Assembly: GCF_000230835.1 (NCBI RefSeq)
Contig: NZ_CM001240.1
Coordinates: forward strand, 1,930,501 to 1,994,500
Origin: Clostridium sp. DL-VIII
Lineage (GTDB): Bacteria; Bacillota; Clostridia; Clostridiales; Clostridiaceae
DNA: 64,000 nt
Direction: 5' to 3'
Shown piece after piece: positions 7,660-17,337 of this stretch (within the stretch, counting starts at the first letter, position 1; each line of letters begins with the position of its first letter). Position numbers and translations under genes: made by a program. A model generated the notes under the pieces. That model did not search any database. It was not told the DNA's origin and saw only the letters and a list, made by a program, of their open reading frames with translations.

Positions 7660-9402
7660 ATGTTCAAGTTAATTAACAAATTAAAAATAAGAAGTAAGCT
7701 CATAGTGGTGATTTGCTGTTTTATGTTAGGGTTTATTATTTTTGGATTGTGCTCATTATATTCCCTATCTAAGGTCAAAGTAAATGGGGAAATGTACAAT
7801 GAAATAGTTCAAGGGAAGGACTTGGTGGCTGATATTTTACCGCCTCCAGAATACATAATAGAATCGGATTTGCTGGCATATCAACTATTGAATGAAACTG
7901 ATAACAGTAAAATAGAAGAGATAATTAAAAGAAGTGAGGAATTAGAAGCGGATTATAATGAAAGGCATGAATATTGGGATAAAACCCTGCCAAAAGGGGA
8001 CATGAGGCAGTATATGATAGAAGATTCATACAAGTATGCTGTTCAGTTTTTTAAAATAAGAGATGATGAATTATTTTCAGCAGTTAGACAGGGAGATAAA
8101 GAAAAGGCAGAAAGTATAGTTAATGGACCACTTTTAGAAGCTTATAATAATCATAGGCAATACATAGACAAGGTTGTTACATTGGCAAATGAAAATAATG
8201 CATCAGTAGAAGGGCAGGCATCAGTCTTTATAAATAAAACGATAATAATATTAATTGTGGTAGCTTGTTTGGTTGCTCTTGTTGTAATTGTAATTTCAAC
8301 TATTATTAACAAAACTATAACCAACCCGCTATCTTTAGCGATAAAAAATTTAGAGTTAATTGCTAAAGGAGACTTTTCAAAAGATTTACTGCAGGAGATG
8401 ACAGGGAGAAAAGATGAAATAGGAGATATAATGAGTGCAATAACTATAATGAGAAGTTCACTCAGAAAATTGTTTGAAGAAATAACTACAGGAAGCGATA
8501 ATGTAAAAGAAACTGTGTGCAATATTGTCGAGAATATTAATGAACTTGATACTAATATTGAAGAAGTGGCATCTGTCACCGAAGAGTTGTCAGCAAGTAT
8601 GGAAGAAAATCTCGCAGCAACTGAAGAAATGTCTGTCTCAGCAAAAGGAATAGAAAGTTTTATTTGTAATATAACTAAAGAATCTAAAAAAGGGGCTGGT
8701 GAAGCTAAAATAATAAGCGACAGAGCTAAAAATATAAAAAATAATTTTGATGAATCTGAAAAGAAAGTACAAGAAATTATTAAAGAAATTATAGGAGAGG
8801 TTCAGAAATCAATTGAAGGTTCAAAAGTAATAGAAAGAATTGAGATATTATCAGATACAATAATGGAAATATCAGCACAAACTAACTTGTTAGCATTAAA
8901 TGCTTCTATAGAAGCATCTAGAGCAGGGGATGCTGGAAAAGGATTTGCAGTTGTAGCAGAAGAAATAGGGAAATTGGCTGAAGAATCTAAGACTACTGTA
9001 TCTGAAATTAAAAAAGTAACTGCTTTAATAACAAATTCAGTAACAAATCTATCTTCAAGTTCTAATGATTTAATTGATTTTGTAGAAAATGAAGTAGTAA
9101 AAGAATATGATACAATGCTTGAAGTGGCTGACCAATATAGCAAGGATGCGGTTTTTATTGATTTGCTAGTACTAAAATTTAGTTCGGCTACAGAAGAGTT
9201 ATCAGTTTCTTTACGTGAAATGATGGAATCTATAAATAGTGTGGCAAAAGCTTCAACCGATGGAACTCAGGGAGCAGTAAATGCGGCTCAAAAAGTGAAT
9301 TATATAACTATGCAATCTGACAATGTGCGAATGAAATGTAGTGGCTTGGAGGAAAATGTGCAAAGACAAAAGCAACAAATAAGTAAATTTAAGGTTTCGT
9401 AG
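7660..9402 (+). CDS. Methyl-accepting chemotaxis protein
   Basis: The protein has 580 residues. A first membrane helix at about 13-33, an extracytoplasmic four-helix-bundle type sensor of ~150 residues rich in charged helices, and a second membrane helix at about 190-212 precede a HAMP segment starting [16 protein letters not shown]. The signalling domain contains the receptor hairpin tip around [20 protein letters not shown] and the matching [16 protein letters not shown] stretch, which bind CheA and CheW. No ligand can be inferred. ATG 7660 has AGGAGAGGG upstream. The gene stands alone between terminators. Confidence 0.93.
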   Translation: MFKLINKLKIRSKLIVVICCFMLGFIIFGLCSLYSLSKVKVNGEMYNEIVQGKDLVADILPPPEYIIESDLLAYQLLNETDNSKIEEIIKRSEELEADYNERHEYWDKTLPKGDMRQYMIEDSYKYAVQFFKIRDDELFSAVRQGDKEKAESIVNGPLLEAYNNHRQYIDKVVTLANENNASVEGQASVFINKTIIILIVVACLVALVVIVISTIINKTITNPLSLAIKNLELIAKGDFSKDLLQEMTGRKDEIGDIMSAITIMRSSLRKLFEEITTGSDNVKETVCNIVENINELDTNIEEVASVTEELSASMEENLAATEEMSVSAKGIESFICNITKESKKGAGEAKIISDRAKNIKNNFDESEKKVQEIIKEIIGEVQKSIEGSKVIERIEILSDTIMEISAQTNLLALNASIEASRAGDAGKGFAVVAEEIGKLAEESKTTVSEIKKVTALITNSVTNLSSSSNDLIDFVENEVVKEYDTMLEVADQYSKDAVFIDLLVLKFSSATEELSVSLREMMESINSVAKASTDGTQGAVNAAQKVNYITMQSDNVRMKCSGLEENVQRQKQQISKFKVS

Positions 9403-9460
9403 ATGATCTATACATATTTAAGAGATATAAAATAGTTTGAATATATTTATGTATTTATAA

Positions 9461-9500
9461 GCAGTCTAATTCCAGTTTCAATTAGGCTGTTTATTTTTTG
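9461..9500 (+). terminator. Intrinsic terminator after the chemoreceptor gene
   Basis: CAGTCTAATT (9462-9471) pairs with AATTAGGCTG (9480-9489), with one G-T pair, followed by a T-rich tract. Between here and the yicC promoter lie about 150 AT-rich bases in which I see only a copy of an AATTTTCAATTGATGAA-like repeat. Confidence 0.8.
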
Positions 9501-9652
9501 CAAGAAGTTGTAAAATTTTTTAGCTTTGAAAGCTTATAAAATCATGATGTAGAGAGGTTTTAATTTACAAGTCACAATGTACAATTTTCAATTGATGAAG
9601 AAAAAATTACAGTGTTAAAAAAATAAAATGTTAACAATATGTGAACAAATTA

Positions 9653-9681
9653 TTGACACAGAAGAATAAATTAATTATGAT
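9653..9681 (+). promoter_or_regulatory. Sigma-A promoter of the yicC-remA-gmk operon
   Basis: A perfect TTGACA (9653-9658), 17 bases, then TATGAT (9676-9681), 45 bases before the yicC start. It is the first strong promoter of the long co-directional run. Confidence 0.8.
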
Positions 9682-9726
9682 TGATTTAAATTGAATTGGC
9701 ATGGTGTATATAAAGGAGGTGCGAAT

Positions 9727-10608
9727 TTGATAAAAAGTATGACTAGCTTTGGAAGGGCTCAAAGTGAAGAAGGAAAAGAAGTAAGTTTTTCAGTAGAAAT
9801 GAAAAGTGTAAATCATAGGTATTTAGACATAAATATTAGGATGCCTAGAACTATGTTAGCTTTAGAAGAAAAAATAAGAAATATAATTAGTAAAAGATTA
9901 AACAGAGGAAAAGTTGATGTTTTTATTAATTATAAAAATTATGGAAGTAATTCTGGAAAAGTAAATTTAAATATGGAATTAGCTAAAGAGTATTATGAAT
10001 GCCTTAAAAGAATTCAAGATGAATTGAATTCGATTGATGATATATCTACGACTAAAATAGCAAGACTTCCAGATGTAATCACATTAGAAGAAAAAGAAGA
10101 AGATTTGGATAAAATTTTTTGTGAGATTTCTCCATTAATTGAAGGTGCTCTTAATTTAATGGAAGAGATGAGAAGCAGAGAAGGCGAAAAGCTAAAAACT
10201 GATATTCTGCTGAAAATTCAAATGATAGAAAAATATGTTGAAGAAATTGAAAAAGTAGCAGATTCTATACCTAAAAACTATAAGAAAAAACTTGAAGAGA
10301 GACTGAATGAGTTACTGTCTGGTGTAGATATTGATGAAACCAGAATTGCTTTAGAAGTGGCAATACTCTCTGATAAAGCTGCTGTGGATGAGGAGATTAC
10401 TAGACTCAGAAGTCATTTGAGTCAAGTAAAGAGCACTTTAGATTTAAATGAACCAATCGGAAGAAAGCTGGATTTTATAATTCAGGAAATTAATAGAGAA
10501 GCAAATACTATAGCATCTAAATCTACAGATATAGATATGACTAATAAAGTAATTGAAATTAAAAATATTACTGAAAAAATAAGAGAGCAAATTCAAAATA
10601 TTGAATAA
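9727..10608 (+). CDS. yicC: YicC family endoribonuclease
   Basis: This is a 293-residue YicC protein. The opening [10 protein letters not shown] is the family signature, and the C-terminal DUF1732 half ([20 protein letters not shown], then [21 protein letters not shown]) carries the conserved acidic and basic residues. E. coli YicC is reported to cleave RNA. A longer frame begins at TTG 9691, but GGAGGT at 9715-9720 points to TTG 9727, which gives the standard N-terminus. It heads the operon with remA and gmk, an order conserved in Firmicutes. Confidence 0.93.
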   Translation: MIKSMTSFGRAQSEEGKEVSFSVEMKSVNHRYLDINIRMPRTMLALEEKIRNIISKRLNRGKVDVFINYKNYGSNSGKVNLNMELAKEYYECLKRIQDELNSIDDISTTKIARLPDVITLEEKEEDLDKIFCEISPLIEGALNLMEEMRSREGEKLKTDILLKIQMIEKYVEEIEKVADSIPKNYKKKLEERLNELLSGVDIDETRIALEVAILSDKAAVDEEITRLRSHLSQVKSTLDLNEPIGRKLDFIIQEINREANTIASKSTDIDMTNKVIEIKNITEKIREQIQNIE

Positions 10609-10622
10609 TTAGGAGGAAGAAA

Positions 10623-10895
10623 ATGGGAATTAAATTAATAAATATCGGTTTTGGAAACATAGTTTCGGCCAATAGATTAGTCGCAATTGTAAGTCCGGAA
10701 TCAGCGCCTATTAAAAGAATTATTCAAGAAGCAAGGGACAGGGGAATGCTAATTGATGCTACCTATGGTAGAAGGACTAGAGCGGTTATAATAACTGATA
10801 GTGATCATGTTATATTGTCAGCAGTTCAACCTGAAACTGTGGCTCACAGATTGTCTACAAAAGATGATATTGCAGTTGACGAGGATGATGAATAA
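10623..10895 (+). CDS. remA: RemA-family regulatory protein (DUF370)
   Basis: Ninety residues. The sequence [12 protein letters not shown], the [11 protein letters not shown] segment and the [17 protein letters not shown] block are those of RemA, the DNA-binding regulator of matrix and osmoprotection genes in B. subtilis. There it forms a ring-shaped oligomer, and R-R-T-R contributes to DNA binding. AGGAGGAAGAAA precedes ATG 10623. The last base of the stop codon is the first base of gmk (TAATG), so the two are coupled. Whether matrix genes are the targets in this organism is not known from the sequence. Confidence 0.92.
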   Translation: MGIKLINIGFGNIVSANRLVAIVSPESAPIKRIIQEARDRGMLIDATYGRRTRAVIITDSDHVILSAVQPETVAHRLSTKDDIAVDEDDE

Positions 10896-11533
10896 TGGTT
10901 GCAAATGGGAGAGGATTATTAATAGTTATATCAGGACCATCAGGTGCAGGAAAGGGTACTATTTGTAAAAGCTTTTTAGAAAGAAATAAAGAAGTAGCTT
11001 TATCTGTATCAGCAACTACAAGAGATCCACGAAATGGAGAAGTAGACGGTGTTAATTATCATTTCATATGTAGAGATGAATTTAAGAAGAGAATAGAAGA
11101 AGATGATTTTTTAGAATATGCAGAGGTATATGATAATTTTTATGGAACACCTAAATCAAATGTTGAAGAACTTTTAGAAAACGGTAAAGATGTTATTCTA
11201 GAAATAGATATTCAAGGTGCTTTAAAGGTTAAAGAAAATGCAAGTGATGGTGTATTTATATTTATACTTCCACCATCTATGTCTGAATTAAGACAGAGAA
11301 TAATAAATCGTGGCAGTGAAACTAAAGAATCTTTAATGAAAAGATTCAAATCAGCTTACCAAGAGATAAATTTTGTATCAAAATATAATTATGCAGTGGT
11401 AAATGATAAAGTAGATGTAGCGGTTGAAAAGTTAGAAGCAATAATAGCTGCTGAAAAATGCAGGGTAGATAGAATAAAAGAAAGTATATTAGATTCAAAG
11501 GAGGGAATTATTCATGAACAACTCTATGATTAA
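10895..11533 (+). CDS. gmk: Guanylate kinase
   Basis: The 212-residue enzyme phosphorylates GMP to GDP with ATP. The P-loop GPSGAGKGT lies at about residues 13-21, the GMP-binding signature SVSATTRDPRNGEVDGVNYHF at about 36-56, and the lid region RIINRGSETKESLMKR further on. Length and order are standard. It overlaps remA by one base and rpoZ by 20 bases. The linkage of gmk and rpoZ is widespread in bacteria. Confidence 0.97.
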   Translation: MVANGRGLLIVISGPSGAGKGTICKSFLERNKEVALSVSATTRDPRNGEVDGVNYHFICRDEFKKRIEEDDFLEYAEVYDNFYGTPKSNVEELLENGKDVILEIDIQGALKVKENASDGVFIFILPPSMSELRQRIINRGSETKESLMKRFKSAYQEINFVSKYNYAVVNDKVDVAVEKLEAIIAAEKCRVDRIKESILDSKEGIIHEQLYD

Positions 11534-11732
11534 TCCATCAGTGGTAGATTTATTAGAAAAGGTGCATGACAGATATTCTTTAGTAATTTTAACATCAAAA
11601 AGAGCAAGGCAAATAATAGACGGTTCTAATCCGCGTATTTCATTAAATTCAAATAAGCCTTTAACAATTGCAATAAATGAGGTAGATCAAGATGCAATTG
11701 AATATGAAGTTGTAATAGAAGGTTCAAAATAA
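11514..11732 (+). CDS. rpoZ: RNA polymerase omega subunit
   Basis: Seventy-two residues. NPSVVDLLEKVHDRYSLVI and the T-S-K-R-A-R-Q-I motif are the conserved core of omega, which helps fold and assemble the beta-prime subunit. The gene starts inside gmk, with AAAGGAGGG lying in the gmk coding sequence. It ends one base before coaBC, so the three genes are read as one message. Confidence 0.96.
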   Translation: MNNSMINPSVVDLLEKVHDRYSLVILTSKRARQIIDGSNPRISLNSNKPLTIAINEVDQDAIEYEVVIEGSK

Positions 11733-11733
11733 A

Positions 11734-12918
11734 ATGAAGAAGAATGTAGTGTTAGGTGTAAGTGGTGGAATCGCAGTATACAAAGCTTTGGATATTGTAA
11801 GTATGCTTGTAAAAAAAGACATAAATGTTGATGTCATTATGACAGAAAGCGCTACAAAGTTTGTGACACCTCTTACATTTCAATCATTAAGTCAAAATAT
11901 GGTTACCTGTGACATGTTTGCAGAACCAAAGGCGTGGGAAATCCAACATATAAGTTTAGCTACAAAAGCAGATTTGCTTTTAGTAGCGCCTGCAACGGCT
12001 AATATAATTGGAAAAGTTGCAAATGGAATTGCGGATGATATGCTTTCAACCACAATAATGGCAACAAAAGCAAAAGTTATTTTTGCACCAGCTATGAATA
12101 CAAATATGTATGAAAATCCTATTGTTCAAGATAATATTAAGAAGCTTAAAGCGTATGGATATGAATTTATAGATCCAATTGAAGGTAGAATGGCTTGTGG
12201 GACAACTGGAGCTGGAAAGTTTGAGAGTCCGGCAGTTATAGTTGACAGAGTTTTGATGGAAATAAACGAAAAAAAAGATTTGTTAAATAAAAAAGTTATA
12301 GTGACAGCAGGGCCGACTGTAGCTGAAATAGATCCAGTAAGATTTATTACAAATAAATCAACTGGAAAAATGGGCTATGCAATAGCTAAAGAAGCAAGAA
12401 ATAGAGGTGCGAATGTCACATTAATATCAGGTCCTACTTCTATTGAAGCGCCTATGAATGTTAACCTCATAAAAGTCTCAACAAATGAAGAGATGAGAGA
12501 GGAAGCTTTAAAGGCATTTAGCGATGCAGATATAGTTATAAAATCAGCTGCTGTTGCAGATTATAAGCCTAAAAATTATAGTACACAGAAAATTAAAAAG
12601 GCTGACAATGATTTATCTATAGATTTTATTAGAGATAATGATATTTTGCAGGAGCTTGGAAATAAAAAAGAAAAACAAATTTTAGTGGGTTTCGCGGCTG
12701 AAAGTCAAAACTTAGAAGAAAATGCTAAACTTAAGCTTTCGAAAAAGAATTTAGATTATATTGTAGCAAATGATATAACCGCAGATGACACTGGTTTTGC
12801 TTCTGAGGATAACAAAGTAATTATTTTATCTAACGAAGGTAAAAAAGTGCATTTAGATAAAATGAGTAAAGAAAAAATAGCAAGTAACTTATTTGATATC
12901 ATACTTGAGAAGCGCTAG
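11734..12918 (+). CDS. coaBC: Bifunctional phosphopantothenoylcysteine decarboxylase / phosphopantothenate-cysteine ligase
   Basis: The 394-residue fusion performs two steps of CoA synthesis. The N-terminal flavodoxin-like CoaC domain (to about residue 180) opens GVSGGIAVYKALDI and has the substrate motif P-A-M-N-T-N-M-Y-E-N-P. The CoaB ligase domain begins at VIVTAGPTVAEIDPVRFI, with STGKMGYAIA for nucleotide binding and IKSAAVADYKPK for the intermediate. It is co-transcribed with rpoZ and ends in a terminator that overlaps its own stop codon. coaD, a later CoA step, is at 30926. Confidence 0.97.
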   Translation: MKKNVVLGVSGGIAVYKALDIVSMLVKKDINVDVIMTESATKFVTPLTFQSLSQNMVTCDMFAEPKAWEIQHISLATKADLLLVAPATANIIGKVANGIADDMLSTTIMATKAKVIFAPAMNTNMYENPIVQDNIKKLKAYGYEFIDPIEGRMACGTTGAGKFESPAVIVDRVLMEINEKKDLLNKKVIVTAGPTVAEIDPVRFITNKSTGKMGYAIAKEARNRGANVTLISGPTSIEAPMNVNLIKVSTNEEMREEALKAFSDADIVIKSAAVADYKPKNYSTQKIKKADNDLSIDFIRDNDILQELGNKKEKQILVGFAAESQNLEENAKLKLSKKNLDYIVANDITADDTGFASEDNKVIILSNEGKKVHLDKMSKEKIASNLFDIILEKR

Positions 12919-12938
12919 AAATTTGCGCTTCTTTTGTT
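12908..12938 (+). terminator. Terminator overlapping the coaBC stop codon
   Basis: AGAAGCGC (12908-12915) pairs perfectly with GCGCTTCT (12925-12932), followed by TTTGTT. The left arm codes the last residues of CoaBC. The short U tract suggests partial read-through into priA, which has no clear promoter of its own. Confidence 0.7.
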
Positions 12939-13000
12939 AATATAGGGTAAATAGATAAATAAATCTAAAATTGTAAAAAGGGGGGTGGTATAGAAGTACT

Positions 13001-15196
13001 ATGTATGCTGAAATAATTATTAATAGCGATGCCTTAGAAATAGATCGAACATTTACATATAAAATACCGGATGAACTCGTAGAGGATATAAGGGTCGGAT
13101 TTCGAGTTAAGGTCCCATTTGGAATGCGAAGTAAGCCGGTAGAAGGATTCGTATTTTCTATAGTGGATGAGAATACAGATGAAGTTCAATATAAAGTTAA
13201 AAAGATCCTAAATTTATGTGATGATGAAGCTATATTGACAGAAGATAAAATGGAACTCATTCATTTTTTGAGAAAAAAGTATCTTTGCAAGTACATTGAT
13301 GCTATCCGCCTTATGATTCCGGTTGGAATTATGAAAGGTTCAAAGGAAAAAAAGAAAAAAGTTGTATATATTAACAAGCAAATAGATGTAGATGAACTTA
13401 AGAAAGAAAATTATATAAAATTATATGATTTCATAGCTGAAAATAATGGTGTTTATACTAAAACAGAAATTACAAGTGATAAACAATTTTCTTTATACTG
13501 TCTAAATAAGCTTATAGAAAAAGATGTATTAAAGATAGAAGAACAAGTGGTTTTTAGATACAACGCTCGTAAATATGAGAATTATAACAATGAGTTTCTT
13601 ACGGAAGAGCAAAAAAAATGTTTAAACGAAATTCTAAATGGCTCAAACTTAAAATATCTAATAAAAGGTGTTACAGGATCAGGAAAAACTGAAGTTTATA
13701 TAAGATTAGTTCAGGAGATGTTAAGTCAAGGTAAGAGCGCAATTGTTTTAGTACCTGAAATATCATTAACCCCTCAAATGATAGAACGGTTTAAAGGAAG
13801 ATTTGGAGAAGATGTAGCACTATTTCATAGCAGGTTAAGCGATGGAGAGAGATTTGATGAATGGTATAGAGTAAAGACTGGAAAAGCTAAATTGGTTATA
13901 GGGGCACGTAGTGCATTGTTTTTACCACTTAAGGATCTTGGGCTTATCATAATTGATGAAGAACATGAAAATACATATAAATCTGATCATAACCCCAAGT
14001 ATCATACTAGAGAAGTAAGTGAATTTATATGTGAGCAAAAAAAATGTAAACTAATATTGGGATCTGCTACGCCGAGCGTTGAAAGTTATTATAAAGCATT
14101 AAAAGGTGATTATACTTTAATTGAAATGCTTAAAAGGGTTAATGGAAAGAAAATGCCGAAAATGCATATAATAGATATGAGAGAAGAGCTCAAAAGTAAA
14201 AATCTCTCATTATTCAGCAGAGAACTCTTAGAAAACATTGATAAAACTTTACAGTATAAAAAACAAGTTATTTTGTTTTTGAATAGAAGAGGTTATTCAA
14301 CGTTCATTTCCTGCAGAAGCTGTGGGCATGTATTTAAGTGCCCGGAATGTGATGTCTCCATGACATATCATAAAAATGGATATTTAATATGTCATTATTG
14401 TGGAAGAGCAGAGAAGGTTACTAAGATATGTCCGAAGTGTGGCAGTAAATATGTGAAGTTTTTTGGAGCGGGAACAGAAAGAGTTGAATTGGAAGTGAAA
14501 AAGTATTTCCCAAAGGCTAAAGTATTAAGAATGGATGTTGATACAACAAGGCATAAGAATTCACATGAATCTATTTATAATTCCTTTAAAAATGGAGAAG
14601 CGGATATTTTAATAGGAACTCAAATGGTATCTAAAGGGTTAGATTTTAAAAATGTGACTTTGGTTGGGATTTTAGCCGCGGATATGTCTTTAAATATACC
14701 AGATTATAGATCAGCAGAAAGAACTTATCAGATAATTACTCAGGTTGCAGGAAGAGCTGGCAGAGGTGAAGATGAGGGAAAAGTTATTGTCCAAAGCTAT
14801 ACACCGGATCATTATAGCTTACAATATGCCAAGGAAGAGGATTATGTGTCCTTGTTTAATAGGGAAATAGAACTTAGAAGGTTGATGAGTAATCCTCCTT
14901 TTGGTAAAATATTATTAATTAATGGTTCCTCGAAATTTGAAGAAAAATTAAAAAAATTTATGTATACTTTAGAATATAATCTGAAAAAATTAATAGTAGA
15001 AGATATTACTATGCTAGGACCCGTTCCTTGTATTATAACTAAACTAAAAGAAAATTATAGGTGGCAGATAATAATAAAAGGAAATTTTAACGATGAATTT
15101 AGCGAAAAAGTAAAAGATATACTTTATCAATTAAATAAGAGTGTATATAATGAAATAAGGATTAGTATAGATATTAATCCTAACAATATGACGTAG
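13001..15196 (+). CDS. priA: Primosomal replication restart helicase PriA
   Basis: At 731 residues this is a normal PriA. An N-terminal DNA-binding part is followed by the helicase with Walker A GVTGSGKTEVY (about 222-232) and the DEEH box (IIDEEHENTYK). Eight cysteines between about residues 445 and 490 (CRSCGHVFKCPEC, CHYCG, CPKCG) bind two zinc ions. Motif V-VI includes TQMVSKGLDF and QVAGRAGRG. PriA reloads the replicative helicase at stalled forks. ATG 13001 lies 12 bases from a very strong GGGGGGTGG. Confidence 0.97.
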   Translation: MYAEIIINSDALEIDRTFTYKIPDELVEDIRVGFRVKVPFGMRSKPVEGFVFSIVDENTDEVQYKVKKILNLCDDEAILTEDKMELIHFLRKKYLCKYIDAIRLMIPVGIMKGSKEKKKKVVYINKQIDVDELKKENYIKLYDFIAENNGVYTKTEITSDKQFSLYCLNKLIEKDVLKIEEQVVFRYNARKYENYNNEFLTEEQKKCLNEILNGSNLKYLIKGVTGSGKTEVYIRLVQEMLSQGKSAIVLVPEISLTPQMIERFKGRFGEDVALFHSRLSDGERFDEWYRVKTGKAKLVIGARSALFLPLKDLGLIIIDEEHENTYKSDHNPKYHTREVSEFICEQKKCKLILGSATPSVESYYKALKGDYTLIEMLKRVNGKKMPKMHIIDMREELKSKNLSLFSRELLENIDKTLQYKKQVILFLNRRGYSTFISCRSCGHVFKCPECDVSMTYHKNGYLICHYCGRAEKVTKICPKCGSKYVKFFGAGTERVELEVKKYFPKAKVLRMDVDTTRHKNSHESIYNSFKNGEADILIGTQMVSKGLDFKNVTLVGILAADMSLNIPDYRSAERTYQIITQVAGRAGRGEDEGKVIVQSYTPDHYSLQYAKEEDYVSLFNREIELRRLMSNPPFGKILLINGSSKFEEKLKKFMYTLEYNLKKLIVEDITMLGPVPCIITKLKENYRWQIIIKGNFNDEFSEKVKDILYQLNKSVYNEIRISIDINPNNMT

Positions 15197-15211
15197 GGGA
15201 GAGTGCGAAAA

Positions 15212-15664
15212 ATGGCATTAAGAAATATAAGACAATATGGTGACGATACATTACGTAAGAAATGTAGAGAAGTTGGAAAAATAGACGATAGATTATTAAC
15301 ATTAATTGAAGATATGAAAGAAACTATGTATGAAGCAGATGGAGTTGGTCTTGCAGCACCTCAAGTTGGCATATTAAAAAGATTGTTTATTGTAGATATT
15401 GGAGAAGGTCCTTTAGTATTTATAAACCCTGAAATAATAGAAACAAACGGAAAACAGATAGATGAAGAAGGGTGTCTTAGCTTACCAGGGGAAACAAGAG
15501 AGGTAATGAGACCTAACTATGTTAGAGCTAGAGCTTTAAACGAAAAAGGTGAAGAATTTGAAATAGAAAGTGAAGAATTACTTGCAAGAGCAATTTTACA
15601 CGAATATGATCATCTTAATGGCACTTTGTTCATTGATAGAGCTAAAGAGCCTTCAAAAAAGTAA
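15212..15664 (+). CDS. def: Peptide deformylase
   Basis: This 150-residue metalloenzyme removes the N-formyl group from new proteins. All three motifs are present: [15 protein letters not shown] and the HEYDH zinc or iron site near residues 130-134. A GTG at 15203 would add three residues but overlaps the GGGGAG ribosome binding site, so ATG 15212 is preferred. It is followed by fmt, the enzyme that adds the formyl group to initiator tRNA; the pairing is typical. Confidence 0.97.
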   Translation: MALRNIRQYGDDTLRKKCREVGKIDDRLLTLIEDMKETMYEADGVGLAAPQVGILKRLFIVDIGEGPLVFINPEIIETNGKQIDEEGCLSLPGETREVMRPNYVRARALNEKGEEFEIESEELLARAILHEYDHLNGTLFIDRAKEPSKK

Positions 15665-15686
15665 ATAGAAGCAGGAGGAAAATAAA

Positions 15687-16613
15687 ATGAATATAATATT
15701 TATGGGCACTCCTGATTTTGCAGTTCCTTCTCTAAGTAAACTAATTGAGAAATATGGAGTTACAGCTGTACTTACCCAGCCAGATAAGCCTAAAGGCAGA
15801 GGTAAGAAGCTGGCATATTCAGCAGTTAAAGAAGAAGCAGTGAAGCATGAAATTCCAGTATATCAGCCAATAAAACTCAGAGAAGATGCAGAATTAATTC
15901 AAAAATTAAAGGATTTACAGCCTGATTTTATGATTGTAGTAGCTTTTGGTCAAATTTTATCTAAGGAAGTATTAGATATACCTAAATATGGATGCATAAA
16001 TCTTCATGGATCACTACTTCCGATGTATAGAGGTGCTGCACCAATCCAATGGGCAGTAATAAATGGCGAAAAAGTTTCGGGAAATACTACTCAGCTTATG
16101 GATATAGGTATAGATACAGGTGATATGCTTCTTAAAGATGAGGTTGAAATCACTGATAATATGACTGCAGGAGAATTATATGATATATTAAAGGAAAGAG
16201 GAGCAGATCTTTTAGTTAAAAGCATAGAGGGAATAATAGATGAAAGTATAATTCCAAAAAAACAGGGAGATGAAACTTTCTATGCAAAGCCATTAGATAA
16301 AAATATTGCAAGTATTGATTGGAATAAAAGTTCAATAGAGGTTCATAATTTAGTAAGAGGATTAAATCCTTGGCCAATTGCGTATACAAATTATAATGAT
16401 GAAAGAATGAAGATATTTGAAACAGAAGCTTTAAAAGAAGATACTTCAAAGGAACCAGGAACTATTATAGATGTGAGCAAAAATGGTGTTAAGGTTGCAT
16501 GCAAAGAAGGTGTGCTTCTTATAAAAAAAGTACAGTTTCCAAATGGCAAACCGCTGACTATAGAACAGTATATTAATGGGCATGAAATAAGTAAAAATAT
16601 AATATTAAAATAA
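15687..16613 (+). CDS. fmt: Methionyl-tRNA formyltransferase
   Basis: The 308-residue enzyme transfers formyl from 10-formyltetrahydrofolate to Met-tRNA. The N-terminal Rossmann domain starts [14 protein letters not shown]. The catalytic region carries the N-H-D equivalents in [16 protein letters not shown] and [15 protein letters not shown]. The C-terminal OB-like domain runs from about residue 205. AGGAGG upstream fixes ATG 15687. It lies directly behind def and in front of a membrane zinc peptidase gene. Confidence 0.97.
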   Translation: MNIIFMGTPDFAVPSLSKLIEKYGVTAVLTQPDKPKGRGKKLAYSAVKEEAVKHEIPVYQPIKLREDAELIQKLKDLQPDFMIVVAFGQILSKEVLDIPKYGCINLHGSLLPMYRGAAPIQWAVINGEKVSGNTTQLMDIGIDTGDMLLKDEVEITDNMTAGELYDILKERGADLLVKSIEGIIDESIIPKKQGDETFYAKPLDKNIASIDWNKSSIEVHNLVRGLNPWPIAYTNYNDERMKIFETEALKEDTSKEPGTIIDVSKNGVKVACKEGVLLIKKVQFPNGKPLTIEQYINGHEISKNIILK

Positions 16614-16628
16614 TGGAGGGATGTACTA

Positions 16629-17321
16629 ATGCATTTTTATCCGTTTTTTGACCCAACAATGATAATGTTAATTCCAGCAATAATAATTTCATTTTGGGCA
16701 CAAACTAAAATTAACAGCACATATAGTAAATATAGTGGAGTTGGAACCAGAAATGGATATACTGGACAGCAGGTTGCAAGAATGATGCTGGATGAAGCAG
16801 GACTTCATGATGTTAGAATAGAAGTCGTAAATTCTAAGCTTGGTGATCATTATGATCCATCCCAAAAGGTATTAAGATTATCACCAGAAGTTTTTTATAA
16901 TGGAACTATATCTTCAGCGGGAATAGCTGCTCATGAAGTTGGGCATGCAATTCAGCACAAAGAAAGATATGCGCCATTAGTTATAAGAAATTCAATAGTA
17001 CCGGCTGTAAACCTTGGTTCAAGTTTATCATGGATATTATTTATAGCAGGTTTATTTCTGGGATTTAGAGGATTAACTACACTTGGAATACTTTTATTTT
17101 CAGGAGTGGTAATATTTCAAATAGTAACATTACCAGTTGAGTTTAATGCATCAAGCAGAGCTTTAAGGATACTAGGCTCAAGAGGAATTTTATATGGTGA
17201 TGAAACTAAAAGTGCACAAAAGGTACTAGATGCAGCGGCTATGACTTATGTAGCTGCAACACTTATGGCAGTATCACAATTAATAAGACTTATTGCAATA
17301 AGCAATGATAGAAATAGATGA
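16629..17321 (+). CDS. Membrane zinc metallopeptidase, YugP type
   Basis: The 230-residue protein has the zinc motif H-E-V-G-H-A at about residues 99-104, a first membrane helix at the N-terminus (DPTMIMLIPAIIISFWAQ) and two or three further hydrophobic helices after residue 120. This is the neutral zinc metallopeptidase 2 family (YugP in Bacillus). Its physiological substrate is not established. The position between fmt and rsmB is conserved in clostridia, so it is likely co-expressed with them. ATG 16629 is preceded by TGGAGGGATG. Confidence 0.88.
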   Translation: MHFYPFFDPTMIMLIPAIIISFWAQTKINSTYSKYSGVGTRNGYTGQQVARMMLDEAGLHDVRIEVVNSKLGDHYDPSQKVLRLSPEVFYNGTISSAGIAAHEVGHAIQHKERYAPLVIRNSIVPAVNLGSSLSWILFIAGLFLGFRGLTTLGILLFSGVVIFQIVTLPVEFNASSRALRILGSRGILYGDETKSAQKVLDAAAMTYVAATLMAVSQLIRLIAISNDRNR

Positions 17322-17337
17322 TTAGAAGAGGTAGCAT

